DNA of 64,000 bases from G965276675 sp965276675 (GCA_965276675.1 OZ255624.1:3100001-3164000), one strand, 5' to 3'. Positions 1-9,533 are shown, counted from the stretch's first letter. Notes: generated from the letters alone by a model not told the origin. Numbers and translations: made by a program.

Positions 1-887
1 TAGCCGGTATCTTCGGTCCGGACTCCATCAGCTGGCGGATCAACCGCGAATCAGCCCTCTTTCTCGGCGCCGGGCGCGCGGCCCTGCTCCAACTGGCGCA
101 TCCCTGGGTCGCCACCTCGCTCGCGCAGCACTCTAACCTCCTTACTAACCCTATCGGCAGATTCCACGGAACCTTTAGGGTTATCTTCACCATGATCTTC
201 GGCACGCGCGGTCAGGCGCTCGCCGCCTCCCGCCACCTCCACACCCTGCACATTGGCATCCGCGGTGAGCTGCCCGAAGCCGTCGCCGCGCACCCCGCCG
301 GCTCCCACTACGAGGCCAACGAGACCGCCGCGCTGCTCTGGGTCTTTGCCACGCTGGTGGACAGCGCGCTCGTCGCCTACCAGCTCGTCTTGCCAGCACT
401 TTCGTCCGCGGAACGGGAACGCTACTACGCCGAAAGCATGACCATGGCCGCGCTCTTCGGCATCCCGCCCTCGGCCCTGCCGCCGGATTGGGCCGCCTTT
501 GTCCGCTACAACCGCGAGATGTGGGACTCCGGCGTGCTCGGCATCAACGACCTCTCCCGGACCATGGCGCATCGTCTATTGGCCGGCTCGGGCTCCTGGG
601 TGCGCCCGCCACGCTGGTACCGCGCCCTCACCGCCGCCTCCCTGCCGCCCCGCCTGCGCGCAGACTTCCAGCTTGCCTTCGGGCCGAGCGAAGAGCGCTC
701 GCTCAGAAGAGCGCAGCTCTGGCTGCCACGCCTCTACCGCCGCATCCCCGGGCGGCTCCGCTTCGTCGGCCCCTTCCAAGAGGCGCAGGCTCGCCTCGCA
801 GGACGGCCCATCGGCCCACTTACCCGCGCCAACAACCGCTTCTGGATGGGCCAGCCTCGCCTACTCTTCCCGCAGGCAGCGGATTAG
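1..887 (+). CDS. Oxygenase MpaB / DUF2236 family protein, 5'-truncated by the window edge
   Basis: The frame is open from base 3 and carries family-like sequence from the first codons (FGPDSISWRINRE, then LLQLAHPWVA with the conserved histidine), so the internal ATG at 192 is not the start and the true start lies upstream of the window. About 294 residues remain. DUF2236 includes MpaB-type oxygenases and is related to the haem-containing latex-clearing proteins; several short conserved stretches of that family are visible, including a RYNREMWDSG-like helix and a C-terminal RANNRFWMG segment. Substrate is unknown. The gene ends before a 344-base gap carrying repeats, and nothing nearby indicates a pathway. 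Confidence 0.75.
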   Translation, partial: AGIFGPDSISWRINRESALFLGAGRAALLQLAHPWVATSLAQHSNLLTNPIGRFHGTFRVIFTMIFGTRGQALAASRHLHTLHIGIRGELPEAVAAHPAGSHYEANETAALLWVFATLVDSALVAYQLVLPALSSAERERYYAESMTMAALFGIPPSALPPDWAAFVRYNREMWDSGVLGINDLSRTMAHRLLAGSGSWVRPPRWYRALTAASLPPRLRADFQLAFGPSEERSLRRAQLWLPRLYRRIPGRLRFVGPFQEAQARLAGRPIGPLTRANNRFWMGQPRLLFPQAAD

Positions 888-970
888 CGCGAGGAGTGGC
901 GTAGTCGCCGTCGTGAATCGGTAGACTTGTAATTAGGAGCAAACCAAAGTTGAGGTCCCAACCACCCCAC

Positions 971-1022
971 TGTCATCCCAACCGGAGTTCCTGCAAAGCA
1001 GGAACGCAGCGGAGGGACCTGC
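971..1022. repeat. Dispersed hairpin repeat, TGTCATCCC family, copy 1
   Basis: A unit starting TGTCATCCC and ACCGGAGTT and ending GCGGAGGGA, C, CTGC surrounds a perfect 8-bp hairpin (GTTCCTGC / GCAGGAAC, loop AAA, 987-1005). A second copy with the same flanks but different, still complementary arms lies at 46843-46895. It occupies the 344-base gene-free stretch 888-1231 together with a set of small hairpins. Confidence 0.75.
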
Positions 1023-1109
1023 ATTTTCACTCTCAACGAAACCGGCTCTATAACTGGGTTTTTATTGATTTTGGCTGGCTGATGCTCGCGTTTAGGCCAA
1101 AAACGCGCT

Positions 1110-1207
1110 GCTAAGTCCAATGGACAGAGGACTTTGCCCGTAACTCCTTTGCTTGGAGTACTTTGGCGCCACCCCCACCAGCTAAGTCCTTTTTTTGGAG
1201 GACTTTG
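1110..1207. repeat. Cluster of three related short hairpins
   Basis: Three small inverted repeats occur in about 100 bases: AAGTCC/GGACTT (1113-1134), ACTCC/GGAGT (1143-1159) and AAGTCCT/AGGACTT (1184-1205, 7-bp stem, T-rich loop). The first and third begin with the same GCTAAGTCC. None is followed by a clear T-run on the minus strand, so they are not convincing terminators for the permease gene ending at 1232. Function unknown. Confidence 0.5.
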
Positions 1208-1231
1208 ACCAAAAACATAGGGGGAGGGGGG

Positions 1232-2470
1232 TCACTCGTACCGCAACGCCTCGATCGGGTCCAGGCTGGCGGCTTTGATGGCTGGTAGCATCCCGCTCAC
1301 CAGGCCCACTACCGCCAGGATTCCGGTCGCAACAATTACGATGGTCGGCGAGATCAGCAGCTGAATATCCGCGTTCTGCGCATTACTCGCGATCGCGCTA
1401 TAGAAAGTAATCCGTCCCACGGCCATGGAAACCGTGTAGGCCAGAATAATCCCGGCCACCCCACCCACTCCGGTGATCACCAGCGCCTCTGCCAAAAATT
1501 GCATCAAGATGTGCCCGCGCTGGGCGCCCAACGCTTTCTCGACGCCGATCTCCCGCGTCCGCTGCTGCACGCTGACCAGCATGATGTTCATCAGACCGAT
1601 CCCGGCAATGCCCAGCGTGAGCGCGCCAATAAACGCCATCAACACCTGCAGCGCCGTCGTGATAATGCGGAACTGGCTCAGCTGCTCCATCAGGTCGGCG
1701 ACAAAGATCGCCCGGTGGTCGCTGGGCCGGAAGCTGTGCGCCGCCGCCAGCGTCTCCCGCAGCGTATGTGCCACCCGCTCGTGATCGCCGCGGTAGCTCA
1801 GCCACACGCCATCGATGTATTTCAGGTCCTCGATGTCGCCCATGGTGTTGAACGGGATCCAGACAACACGGTTGAGATTGTCATCGCCCTCCTGCATCTT
1901 GCCCGCCAACACACCGACAACTGTGAAGCTGATGCCGTTCAGTCGCACCCGCTGGCCGATCGCGTACATCCCGGAGAAGAGCTTGGTCTTCGCCTCTGAC
2001 CCGAGCACCGCCACGTGGGCGCGCTGCTCGTTCTCCTGCTCCGTGAAGAACCGCCCCGAATCCACGTCCAGCTTCTGTATCTCCGCGATCGCCGGACGCG
2101 CCGCCCCCAACTGCCACGTGTAGCTGTGAAGGTCGTTCGACACGGTCACATCCTTGTACATCACCGGCGTGATGCGGATGACACCGGGCACATCGTTGGC
2201 TAGCCGGTCCACATCATCCTGGATGAGGCGTACCTTCACCCCAGCCTTGGCGCCTCCGGCCTGCTCGCTGGTCACCCCGGAGAAAGCTCCCATGGAGTTC
2301 ACGCCGAACTGGGAGAAGATGGCCTCGATGGCGCGGCTGAACCCGGCTCCATAGGCCAGCAATAGCACCACCGTCGCAATCCCCCAAGCCATGCCCACCA
2401 TGGTGATGGCCGTGCGCCGCCAGTTGTACACCATGGCCTCGTACGCCTGCTTCAGCAGATCGGGGAACAT
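1232..2470 (-). CDS. MacB-like ABC transporter permease (FtsX family)
   Basis: A 412-residue protein with the MacB permease plan: an N-terminal transmembrane helix (about residues 18-45), a periplasmic MacB-PCD-like domain (about 50-250), and a C-terminal FtsX domain with three membrane helices (about 275-400). The hallmark MNIMLVSVQQRTREIGVEKALGA segment is present, followed by the usual ending PIEALRYE. Such proteins couple cytoplasmic ATPases to export or mechanotransmission across the inner membrane. It follows a second permease of the same family by 45 bases and is probably co-transcribed. No nucleotide-binding subunit is nearby, so the partner ATPase must be elsewhere. Substrate cannot be inferred. 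Confidence 0.9.
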   Translation of the reverse strand: MFPDLLKQAYEAMVYNWRRTAITMVGMAWGIATVVLLLAYGAGFSRAIEAIFSQFGVNSMGAFSGVTSEQAGGAKAGVKVRLIQDDVDRLANDVPGVIRITPVMYKDVTVSNDLHSYTWQLGAARPAIAEIQKLDVDSGRFFTEQENEQRAHVAVLGSEAKTKLFSGMYAIGQRVRLNGISFTVVGVLAGKMQEGDDNLNRVVWIPFNTMGDIEDLKYIDGVWLSYRGDHERVAHTLRETLAAAHSFRPSDHRAIFVADLMEQLSQFRIITTALQVLMAFIGALTLGIAGIGLMNIMLVSVQQRTREIGVEKALGAQRGHILMQFLAEALVITGVGGVAGIILAYTVSMAVGRITFYSAIASNAQNADIQLLISPTIVIVATGILAVVGLVSGMLPAIKAASLDPIEALRYE

Positions 2471-2515
2471 CGTTACCGTCCTCTCCCGCGTCTGGCAACC
2501 GGCCCCGGGCGCTCG

Positions 2516-3769
2516 CTACTCACGTCTTAGGGCCTCGACCGGCTCCAACTGCGCGGCCTTGCGGGCCGGGTACAGGCCGGCAAAGATGCCACTGGCGCTC
2601 AACGCCCCAATGGCAACCGCCGCCGACCATGGCACCAGCCGTGGCGGGTCAAACCCCTGCACATTGGTGCCTATCATCGCCTTCAGCGCGAACATAAGCG
2701 CCGCCGCCGCCGCCATGCCCACCACTCCGCTAAAGCCCGTCAGAAACAAACCTTCGAGCAGGAACTGCAGTTCGATACTGCGGCTGGTGGCCCCCAGTGC
2801 CTTGCGCAGCCCGATCTCCCGAGTACGCTCCGTGACCGATACCAACATGATATTCACGATGCCAACCGCTCCGAGCGCCAGTGTCACGATGCCGACCCCG
2901 CCCAGGAAGACGTCCATTGCGTCGAAGATCTTCTCCACCATCTTCGAGCTCTTTACCGAGTCCCACTCTTCAAACGCGTCTTTGTTCTCCGGAGAGAACC
3001 CGTGGCGCTGGGCGATGATGCGATGCACATCCGCTACAGCTGCCTCATTGCTGTTGTGGGTCCTCGGCTGGTACTGAATCGAGGTGAGTGCATTCTCCGG
3101 GATGTTCTCACCTTTCATCGGAAACATCTCGATCATGGTGGTCAGAGGAATGTAGACCAGCTGATTGTCACTGTCATTGTTACCACGGCCCATCTTACCC
3201 GCGACGCCGATCACCTGAAAACGCGCTCCGTTGAGCAAAATGAACTCGCCTATCGAGGCATGACCGGGAAAGAGCATCGTCTCGGATTTCTGCCCAAGAA
3301 TCACGACTCGCCGGTTATCGCGAAGATCATCCCCGTTCAGGAATCTTCCATGCTCAATGGGCAGAAAGCGGATAATCGCGTAATCGGTGTCGACCCCCAT
3401 TACCGTTCCACCAGAGGTCGCATACGCGCTCACCTGCTGCACGGCGTTATTCTTCAGCAAAGCAGTAGCCGCCCGCACGTTTGGAGCTCCCCGCACCGCT
3501 GCTGCGTCTTCGAGCGTCAACTTGTAAGGGCGCATGCCAGTGTGTTGGCCAGGCAATGCGGGGATCTGCCCGCCCCACATCATGATCACATCATTGCCGA
3601 GGGTTGCCATCTGCCGGTGCTGTCCCGAACGGAAGCCTTCGCCCAATCCAATCAGGAGCAGCAACGAGCCCACACCCCAGGCGATGCCAAACATAGTCAG
3701 AAACGAGCGTAGCTTGTGCGCCCAGATCGCCTGGAAGACCTGACCCGCAATATCGGAAAAGCTGCGCAT
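2516..3769 (-). CDS. MacB-like ABC transporter permease (FtsX family), second copy
   Basis: A 417-residue paralogue of the downstream permease, with the same layout: N-terminal helix around residues 15-40, a periplasmic domain, and a C-terminal FtsX domain containing VNIMLVSVTERTREIGLRKALGA and ending EPVEALRRE. The two proteins are diverged over the periplasmic part, so they may form a heterodimeric permease or two systems served by one ATPase. It is preceded by a dehydrogenase-like gene 41 bases upstream on the same strand. No ATP-binding subunit is visible in the neighbourhood. Confidence 0.9.
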   Translation of the reverse strand: MRSFSDIAGQVFQAIWAHKLRSFLTMFGIAWGVGSLLLLIGLGEGFRSGQHRQMATLGNDVIMMWGGQIPALPGQHTGMRPYKLTLEDAAAVRGAPNVRAATALLKNNAVQQVSAYATSGGTVMGVDTDYAIIRFLPIEHGRFLNGDDLRDNRRVVILGQKSETMLFPGHASIGEFILLNGARFQVIGVAGKMGRGNNDSDNQLVYIPLTTMIEMFPMKGENIPENALTSIQYQPRTHNSNEAAVADVHRIIAQRHGFSPENKDAFEEWDSVKSSKMVEKIFDAMDVFLGGVGIVTLALGAVGIVNIMLVSVTERTREIGLRKALGATSRSIELQFLLEGLFLTGFSGVVGMAAAAALMFALKAMIGTNVQGFDPPRLVPWSAAVAIGALSASGIFAGLYPARKAAQLEPVEALRRE

Positions 3770-3810
3770 AACTCACTACTCTCTACGCGAAGCGGCGCGT
3801 TCAGGTTCCT

Positions 3811-4446
3811 TTATTTTTCACCAGCATCGGGATAGACAAAAGGCTCCCGCTGCATAGTCGCAGGAATGCCAGGCTGCGGGTCAACGGCAATGCTGGGCTG
3901 CAATCCCGTCGCCCGCCAGAACCCCAATACTGCTTCAACCACCTCCGGCAGTGTCTCCCCCGTTTGAATAACGCGGACCTGCATTCCGCGGCAGAAAGGC
4001 GCCCCGGGAACGGCCCCGGTCTCAAAACTATCGATCTGAAAACTAAGGCACCGCTCGGCACGGTAGGTGCAAGACGCCAGATCGGCGATGCTCAGCACCC
4101 GCGTTGGAGTCAGCAGAATGGAACGAGGGGGCGCCATGCGGTCCAGCATGCTGAATATCTCAAGCTTGGATTCCAGCTCATCCGGCACAGAATCGAGGAT
4201 CAGGTCAGCATTCCGGGCTGCATCCTCCACACTGCTCGCAAACTGCAGGCTTCTGCTCGAGTTGTTTGTCCCAGGAGAATCCACTCCTTCCAGCTCTGCC
4301 GCGGCACGTCGCAGCTTGGACGGCAGGATATCTTCGAGCACTGTTTCAAAACCGGCCGCAACGGAAAGATTCGCGAGCGCGCGTCCCAGCGCGCCGGCTC
4401 CGATGATCGCGACGGTTCGGATTGTGACTGCTTTGGCTTCGACCAT
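3811..4446 (-). CDS. 3-hydroxyacyl-CoA dehydrogenase NAD-binding-domain protein
   Basis: A 211-residue protein with an N-terminal Rossmann fold: the dinucleotide-binding loop IIGAGALGRALANL is at about residues 14-27, followed by the expected acidic residue after strand 2 and a DLILDSVPDELESK segment typical of 3-hydroxyacyl-CoA dehydrogenase N-domains. Full-length 3-hydroxybutyryl-CoA dehydrogenases have about 280 residues with a C-terminal helical dimerisation domain, which is absent or unrecognisable here. The usual catalytic histidine region is also not obvious. It may therefore be a divergent or non-catalytic relative. It lies between a small unknown gene and the two permeases in the same direction. 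Confidence 0.7.
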   Translation of the reverse strand: MVEAKAVTIRTVAIIGAGALGRALANLSVAAGFETVLEDILPSKLRRAAAELEGVDSPGTNNSSRSLQFASSVEDAARNADLILDSVPDELESKLEIFSMLDRMAPPRSILLTPTRVLSIADLASCTYRAERCLSFQIDSFETGAVPGAPFCRGMQVRVIQTGETLPEVVEAVLGFWRATGLQPSIAVDPQPGIPATMQREPFVYPDAGEK

Positions 4447-4466
4447 CGGATGGTGTACGCTGCCGC

Positions 4467-4652
4467 CTACTTCTCGTCCAGTCTGGAAAGCACTTCCTGC
4501 GCATTTGGCATACTCGCCCGCAGGTAGTCGCTGACACGCTTCCGCTCTTCAGGCGTGAGCGCGGGTGCAAGGGACATCAAACGTCTCATGGTTACGGAAA
4601 CGTCGTCAACGTAGTTCATCATTCGAATAGCTTCGCCAGATAGTGGCATCAT
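4467..4652 (-). CDS. Small hypothetical protein
   Basis: A 61-residue protein. The first of two adjacent ATG codons (4652) follows GGAGAG at a good distance, which favours it over the TTG further upstream. The product is mostly helical in appearance, with a segment APALTPEERKRVSDYLRAS that resembles a helix-turn of unknown role. No family is recognised. The stop lies 20 bases before the dehydrogenase-like gene, so the two are probably one transcript. Confidence 0.5.
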   Translation of the reverse strand: MMPLSGEAIRMMNYVDDVSVTMRRLMSLAPALTPEERKRVSDYLRASMPNAQEVLSRLDEK

Positions 4653-4847
4653 GTGATCTCTCCGCAACGTGTACTCATCCTATTCTCAGTGAGCAGGTCG
4701 ATCTCGTAAAGTCGCCATCTAATTTTCGAACAGGCGGCTACACCTTGCAGCAAGCAACCGTTCGGAGGGGCTGGAACTCTGACTGAGGAATCCATCGCTC
4801 CGCGCAAGCGCGGAGGTTCACCATCCAGCTCATCCGAAAGATCCGCT

Positions 4848-7800
4848 ATGACCGAGAATTGCGTCGAACAGCTGCTAAAGACAGACCCCCGCGTCCCGAC
4901 CTCGACATACCGCGTGCAGATGCACAAGGGATTTAAGTTTGCGGATGCGGGAGCGATCGTACCCTATCTCAAACAGCTGGGCATTGGCGACTTCTACTCC
5001 TCGCCCATCTTCGAAGCGCGCCCCGGCAGCATGCATGGTTATGACGTGACCCGGCAGGACAGGCTGAATCCTGAGCTGGGCGGGAGAGAAGCCTTCCTGC
5101 CGTTCTCAGAGCAGCTCCAGGCAGAGGGTCTAGGCCTTCTGCTCGACATTGTTCCCAACCACATGGGCATCGGCAACGACGCGATCTGGTGGCAGGATGT
5201 TCTGGAGAACGGCCACGCTTCCAAGTACGCCGAGTTCTTCGATATCGACTGGCACCCGCTCAAGCCGGAGATGAAGAACAAACTGCTGCTACCTATCCTG
5301 GGCAATCAATATGGCGATGAGTTGGAAAGCAAACACATTCAGATCACAATCGAGGACGGCAAGCCCTATATAAAGTACTTCGACCACACCATGCCGGTCG
5401 CCCCGCGCACAGTGCCTATGCTCTTCTTCCGGCGACCGATCGGGACTTTCCCGAGCGAGATGGAAGCAGGCGAGGATTTCCCCCGTGCGCTCTATGACTT
5501 GCTCCGCGACCTGTCGCAGATTCCACCGCACGAGAGCTCTGACCCCGGCCTCAAAGACCGACGCCAGCAGCAGCTGGAGATCACGTTGCCCAGACTGCAT
5601 GAAGTCCTCGGCTCAGAGGAGGTGCAGCCCATTGTCAACGCCGCGCTCCAGCACATTAATGGCCAGGAAGGCAATCCTGTCAGTTTCGACCATCTGAACG
5701 AGGTGCTGGACGCTCAGCCGTACCGGCTCGCGTTCTGGCGCACCTCGGCGGAGGAGATCAACTACCGCCGCTTCTTTGACGTCAACGATCTGGTGGGCTT
5801 GCGTATGGAGAACCCGGAGGTCTTTGCGCAGACGCATTGCCTCATCCGTGAGCTGCTGGCAAGCCATCAGGTCACCGGATTACGTATCGATCATTGTGAC
5901 GGAATGTTTAACCCGCGCCAGTACCTGATCCGGCTGCAGCTCCTGTATCTCGCAAGCCAGTGCAACGGCGGCACGGCCCAGGGCGACGTAGCCGCGAACG
6001 GAATTGAGCGCTCGGTGCTCGACCAGGTGCGCGGCTACGACTGGGCGGCGAGTCAGGGACCTCTTTACGTTGTTGTAGAGAAAATTCTGGAACCGCGCGA
6101 GTATATGCCGCGCGAATGGCCGGTGCGTGGAACCTCCGGTTACGACTTTGTCTACTTCGCAAACAGCATCTTCATCCAGCGGGAGCACGAGAAGCAGTTC
6201 AATGCCTTGTATGCGTATGTGCTTGGATGGAACGCCAACCCAGACGACATTATCTACCGGTCCAAACTGCAGGTGATGCAAAACTCGCTGGCCAGTGAAG
6301 TCCACGTGCTTAGCAATCTTCTGAGTCAAGTCGCTTCATCGGATCGCTATGCGCGCGATTTTACTGACAACATTCTCGAAACTGCTTTGCGAGAAACTAT
6401 CGCCTGCTTTCCTGTCTATCGCACCTACATTGACGACCGCGGCGAGTATACCCAGCGCGATATTGAGTTCATACAAAAGGCTATCTCGACCGCCAAGCGG
6501 CGCAACCCGGATGTGGATGCGTCCGTCTTCGACTTTCTTCAGGACATGCTTCTGCTCAAGAAGCAGCGCGCTTCGGCAGAAGAGGGGAAGCGCGAGAAGC
6601 AGGTCGACCCCAAACAGCTTTACTTCGCTCTGAAGTTCCAACAACTCACCGGCCCGGTGATGGCGAAGGGAGTGGAAGATACTACCTTTTACGTGTACAA
6701 CCGCTTCATCTCTTCCAATGAAGTTGGCGGCTCGGCGAAGTCATTCGGCATCGGTCTGGATCTCCTGCACGCCAGCAACCAAGAGCGCCTCGAGAACTCA
6801 CCCGACTCCATGCTTACCACGTCGACGCACGACACCAAGCGCTCCGAAGATGTGCGCAACCGACTGAACGTGTTGTCGGAAATGCCAAAGGTCTGGTCGA
6901 ATGCGGTACGTCGCTGGCAACGCAGCAATTCGAAGTACAAGCGCAAGCTGGGAGATGGACGCGTCGCTCCAGATGGCAATGAAGAGTACCTGCTCTATCA
7001 GACGATCGTAGGAGCATGGCCCTGGAGCTTCGAGGGAACGGATACTCGCAAGGAGTTTCTCCAGCGCATCCAGGAATACTCCACCAAGGCTCTCAGCGAA
7101 GCTAAAGTAAACCTGAGCTGGCTTAATCCCAATCCGGAGTACGTGGAAGCCGTGCACGGCTTCATTGCGGACATTCTGATGCCGGACAAGCGCGGAAGGG
7201 ATAGCGCGTTTGTCGATACTTTGAATAAGATGCTGCCGCAGTTGCTTATCTTCGGCGCCGTCAACTCGCTAGCGCAACTCGTTCTCAAGGTCGTCTCTCC
7301 CGGCGTTCCCGACTTCTATCAGGGCACCGATCTCTGGGATCTCAGCCTGGTCGATCCTGATAACCGTCGCCCTGTCGACTACGGTCTACGCGAACGACTG
7401 CTCCGGGAGATGAAAGCCGCAGCAGTGCAGTCCGGTGCAACCTCGGTCGCGCAGGAGGTCACCCGTGATCTGGGCGATGGCCGGATCAAGCTGTGGACCA
7501 TGGCACGGGCTCTCGAACTACGTCAGGCGCAGCACGAACTCTTCCGCCATGGCGACTACATCGAGCTACGGGCAGACCGCGACTACGAGCAGCACCTGAT
7601 CGGCTTCGCACGCCAAGCCAGAGATACAGGGGAGACGGTGCTAGCCATGGTGCCGAGATTCGCGTACACCCTGGCCGGTGGAAAGGCTGCGCTTCCGTTG
7701 GGCGATATCTGGGGGAAGGCCAAAATTGCGCTGCCAAATGGGGTCCATGGCAGGTTTCGGAATGTCTTTACCGACGAAATTATTGACGCGAGCTCCGGAG

Positions 7801-7862
7801 CCCTTAACCTGGCGGAAGTCTTCGCCACGTACCCCGTCGCGTTGCTTACGAACAGGCAGTGA
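4848..7862 (+). CDS. treY: Maltooligosyl trehalose synthase
   Basis: TreY is a GH13 enzyme that isomerises the terminal alpha-1,4 bond of maltooligosaccharides to alpha,alpha-1,1, producing maltooligosyltrehalose for TreZ. The N-terminus has the TreY pattern STYRVQMHKGFKF and YSSPIFEARPGSMHGYD. GH13 regions follow in order: DIVPNHMG (about residue 100), GLRIDHCDG with the nucleophile aspartate (about 345), VEKILEPRE with the acid/base glutamate (about 410) and TSTHDTKRSEDVR (about 660). At 1004 residues it is longer than many bacterial TreY proteins, with the extra length spread through the middle. treZ is not in the window; a convergent malQ ends 40 bases beyond. Confidence 0.95.
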   Translation: MTENCVEQLLKTDPRVPTSTYRVQMHKGFKFADAGAIVPYLKQLGIGDFYSSPIFEARPGSMHGYDVTRQDRLNPELGGREAFLPFSEQLQAEGLGLLLDIVPNHMGIGNDAIWWQDVLENGHASKYAEFFDIDWHPLKPEMKNKLLLPILGNQYGDELESKHIQITIEDGKPYIKYFDHTMPVAPRTVPMLFFRRPIGTFPSEMEAGEDFPRALYDLLRDLSQIPPHESSDPGLKDRRQQQLEITLPRLHEVLGSEEVQPIVNAALQHINGQEGNPVSFDHLNEVLDAQPYRLAFWRTSAEEINYRRFFDVNDLVGLRMENPEVFAQTHCLIRELLASHQVTGLRIDHCDGMFNPRQYLIRLQLLYLASQCNGGTAQGDVAANGIERSVLDQVRGYDWAASQGPLYVVVEKILEPREYMPREWPVRGTSGYDFVYFANSIFIQREHEKQFNALYAYVLGWNANPDDIIYRSKLQVMQNSLASEVHVLSNLLSQVASSDRYARDFTDNILETALRETIACFPVYRTYIDDRGEYTQRDIEFIQKAISTAKRRNPDVDASVFDFLQDMLLLKKQRASAEEGKREKQVDPKQLYFALKFQQLTGPVMAKGVEDTTFYVYNRFISSNEVGGSAKSFGIGLDLLHASNQERLENSPDSMLTTSTHDTKRSEDVRNRLNVLSEMPKVWSNAVRRWQRSNSKYKRKLGDGRVAPDGNEEYLLYQTIVGAWPWSFEGTDTRKEFLQRIQEYSTKALSEAKVNLSWLNPNPEYVEAVHGFIADILMPDKRGRDSAFVDTLNKMLPQLLIFGAVNSLAQLVLKVVSPGVPDFYQGTDLWDLSLVDPDNRRPVDYGLRERLLREMKAAAVQSGATSVAQEVTRDLGDGRIKLWTMARALELRQAQHELFRHGDYIELRADRDYEQHLIGFARQARDTGETVLAMVPRFAYTLAGGKAALPLGDIWGKAKIALPNGVHGRFRNVFTDEIIDASSGALNLAEVFATYPVALLTNRQ

Positions 7863-7901
7863 AGTAGCGGGGAGTGAGACCTGCGACTCGCTCCATCCGT
7901 T

Positions 7902-9428
7902 TCAGTCGCCCTCGGCCTTTATCCCGTCGCGGTCCGTTACTTCCATCAGCGTAGCCAAGCGCTGGGCCAGTTCTGGCGTGAGCACGCCAGAGGGCATGCG
8001 CCATGCCCAGTTGTTCGCGGGCTCCGATGGCGTGTTCATGCGCGCCTCCGACCCGTATTGCAGGACATCCTGCGCTGGAAAGATACAAATATCCGCAACG
8101 GATCCGGCTGCTGCCCGGATGAGTGCCCAGACCACATCGTCCTCGGTTGCCGGATTGAGATATGCGCGCACCGCGGCGATCTCGTTTTCCGAAGCACCGT
8201 GACGCCACCAGCCAGCCGTGGTGTCGTTGTCGTGCGTCCCGGTGTAGACGACCGTATTCTTCTCGAAGCGGTGTGGTAGGTAATTGTGCGCGCCACGGTT
8301 GCTAAAACCGAACTGCAGCACTCGCATGCCAGGTAGATCGAAATCTGCGCGCAAGGAGTCCACCTCTTGAGTGATCATGCCGAGGTCCTCCGCGACGAAC
8401 GGCAGCCCATGAAACTCTTCGCGAAGCCGTTTGAATAATGCCGCGCCGGGTGCCTTCACCCATTCTCCGTTCTCGGCCGTGTCATCTTTGGCTGGAATAG
8501 CCCAGTAGGCTTCAAAGCCGCGAAAATGATCGAGACGGATTACATCATAGAGATCATGCGCCCGCCGTGTACGGTCCACCCACCAATCGAAGCCGCGCTG
8601 TTCCAGCACGTCCCACTTGTACAGCGGATTCCCCCAACGCTGCCCCGTCTTGCTGAAGTAATCCGGAGGCACGCCGGCGACGCGCTCGGGCATCAACTCC
8701 GCATTTAATTCGAAGAGCTCCGGATGCGTCCAGACATCCGCGCTATCGAAGCTGACGAAAATAGGGAGATCGCCGATGAACTGAATCTGCCGCTCCGCAC
8801 AATAAGCGCGCAGAGCGCGCCACTGCTCATCAAAGGCGAACTGGACTGCACGTTCTACCTCAATCCGTTCCGCGTAGTCTCGGCGTATATTTTCGAGCTC
8901 TTGTGGATCACGCCGCGCGAGCTTCTTCGGCCATTCCGTCCACGTGGCCGAGTGAAACTCCTTGCGGAGCACCGTGTAGAGCACGTAATCATCGAGCCAG
9001 TATGCATTTCCCCGCGAAAAACGCTCGAAGCGAGCCCACTGATCTTTGTCCGTGAGCTGATCGTGATTGTGGAGAAAAAACGTTGCGGCCTCTATCAGAA
9101 TTGGCAGCTTGTGTTCCTTCACCTGTTCGAACTGGACGCTCCCACTCACTGAAGCAGCCGCTCCGATGCGCTCCAGAGGAACCCAGCCCCAGTCCGCGAG
9201 CACCTCCAAGCTGATGAGCAAGGGATTGCCAGCAAAGGCAGACAGAGCGCCATACGGCGAGTTGCCGTACCCCACCGGATTGAGCGGCAAGACCTGCCAG
9301 AACCGCTGCTTGGCCTGAGCGAGAAAATCGGCGAACTGAAGAGCAGCTGGGCCCATGTCGCCAATGCCGCCATACGAAGGAAGAGAAGAGATGTGCAGCA
9401 GCAGACCAGAAGAGCGTTCAAAAGGCAT
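7902..9428 (-). CDS. malQ: 4-alpha-glucanotransferase (amylomaltase)
   Basis: MalQ (GH77) transfers alpha-1,4-glucan segments between maltooligosaccharides. Motifs seen are HISSLPS near the N-terminus, GDLPIFVSFDSADVW, VIRLDHFRGFEAYW with the nucleophile aspartate (about residue 300), EDLGMIT with the catalytic glutamate and TGTHDNDT. I start at ATG 9428 (508 residues, MPFERSSGLLL) because the family begins there and the longer reading would begin inside a terminator hairpin at 9455-9491. Together with the convergent treY it suggests handling of glycogen-derived maltodextrins towards trehalose. Confidence 0.94.
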   Translation of the reverse strand: MPFERSSGLLLHISSLPSYGGIGDMGPAALQFADFLAQAKQRFWQVLPLNPVGYGNSPYGALSAFAGNPLLISLEVLADWGWVPLERIGAAASVSGSVQFEQVKEHKLPILIEAATFFLHNHDQLTDKDQWARFERFSRGNAYWLDDYVLYTVLRKEFHSATWTEWPKKLARRDPQELENIRRDYAERIEVERAVQFAFDEQWRALRAYCAERQIQFIGDLPIFVSFDSADVWTHPELFELNAELMPERVAGVPPDYFSKTGQRWGNPLYKWDVLEQRGFDWWVDRTRRAHDLYDVIRLDHFRGFEAYWAIPAKDDTAENGEWVKAPGAALFKRLREEFHGLPFVAEDLGMITQEVDSLRADFDLPGMRVLQFGFSNRGAHNYLPHRFEKNTVVYTGTHDNDTTAGWWRHGASENEIAAVRAYLNPATEDDVVWALIRAAAGSVADICIFPAQDVLQYGSEARMNTPSEPANNWAWRMPSGVLTPELAQRLATLMEVTDRDGIKAEGD

Positions 9429-9450
9429 GAAGGAGGGGTCCAATCGGCGA

Positions 9451-9491
9451 GAAAAGCCCGCGCTCCAAAGAAGATTCATGAAGCGCGGGCT
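9451..9491 (-). terminator. Rho-independent terminator of the ppiD-like gene
   Basis: A perfect 10-bp inverted repeat (AGCCCGCGCT / AGCGCGGGCT, 9455-9464 and 9482-9491, 17-base loop) is followed on the minus strand by TTTTC. It lies 43 bases after the stop of the foldase gene at 9534 and upstream of malQ, separating the two. Confidence 0.8.
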
Positions 9492-9533
9492 GCGGTTGCT
9501 TTCCTGATTGCGTAGTGAGGAGCTACTGCGTCT

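Noticed and set aside
9429..9479. Longer N-terminus for MalQ
   Set aside because: It would start inside a strong terminator hairpin and adds residues not found in the family.
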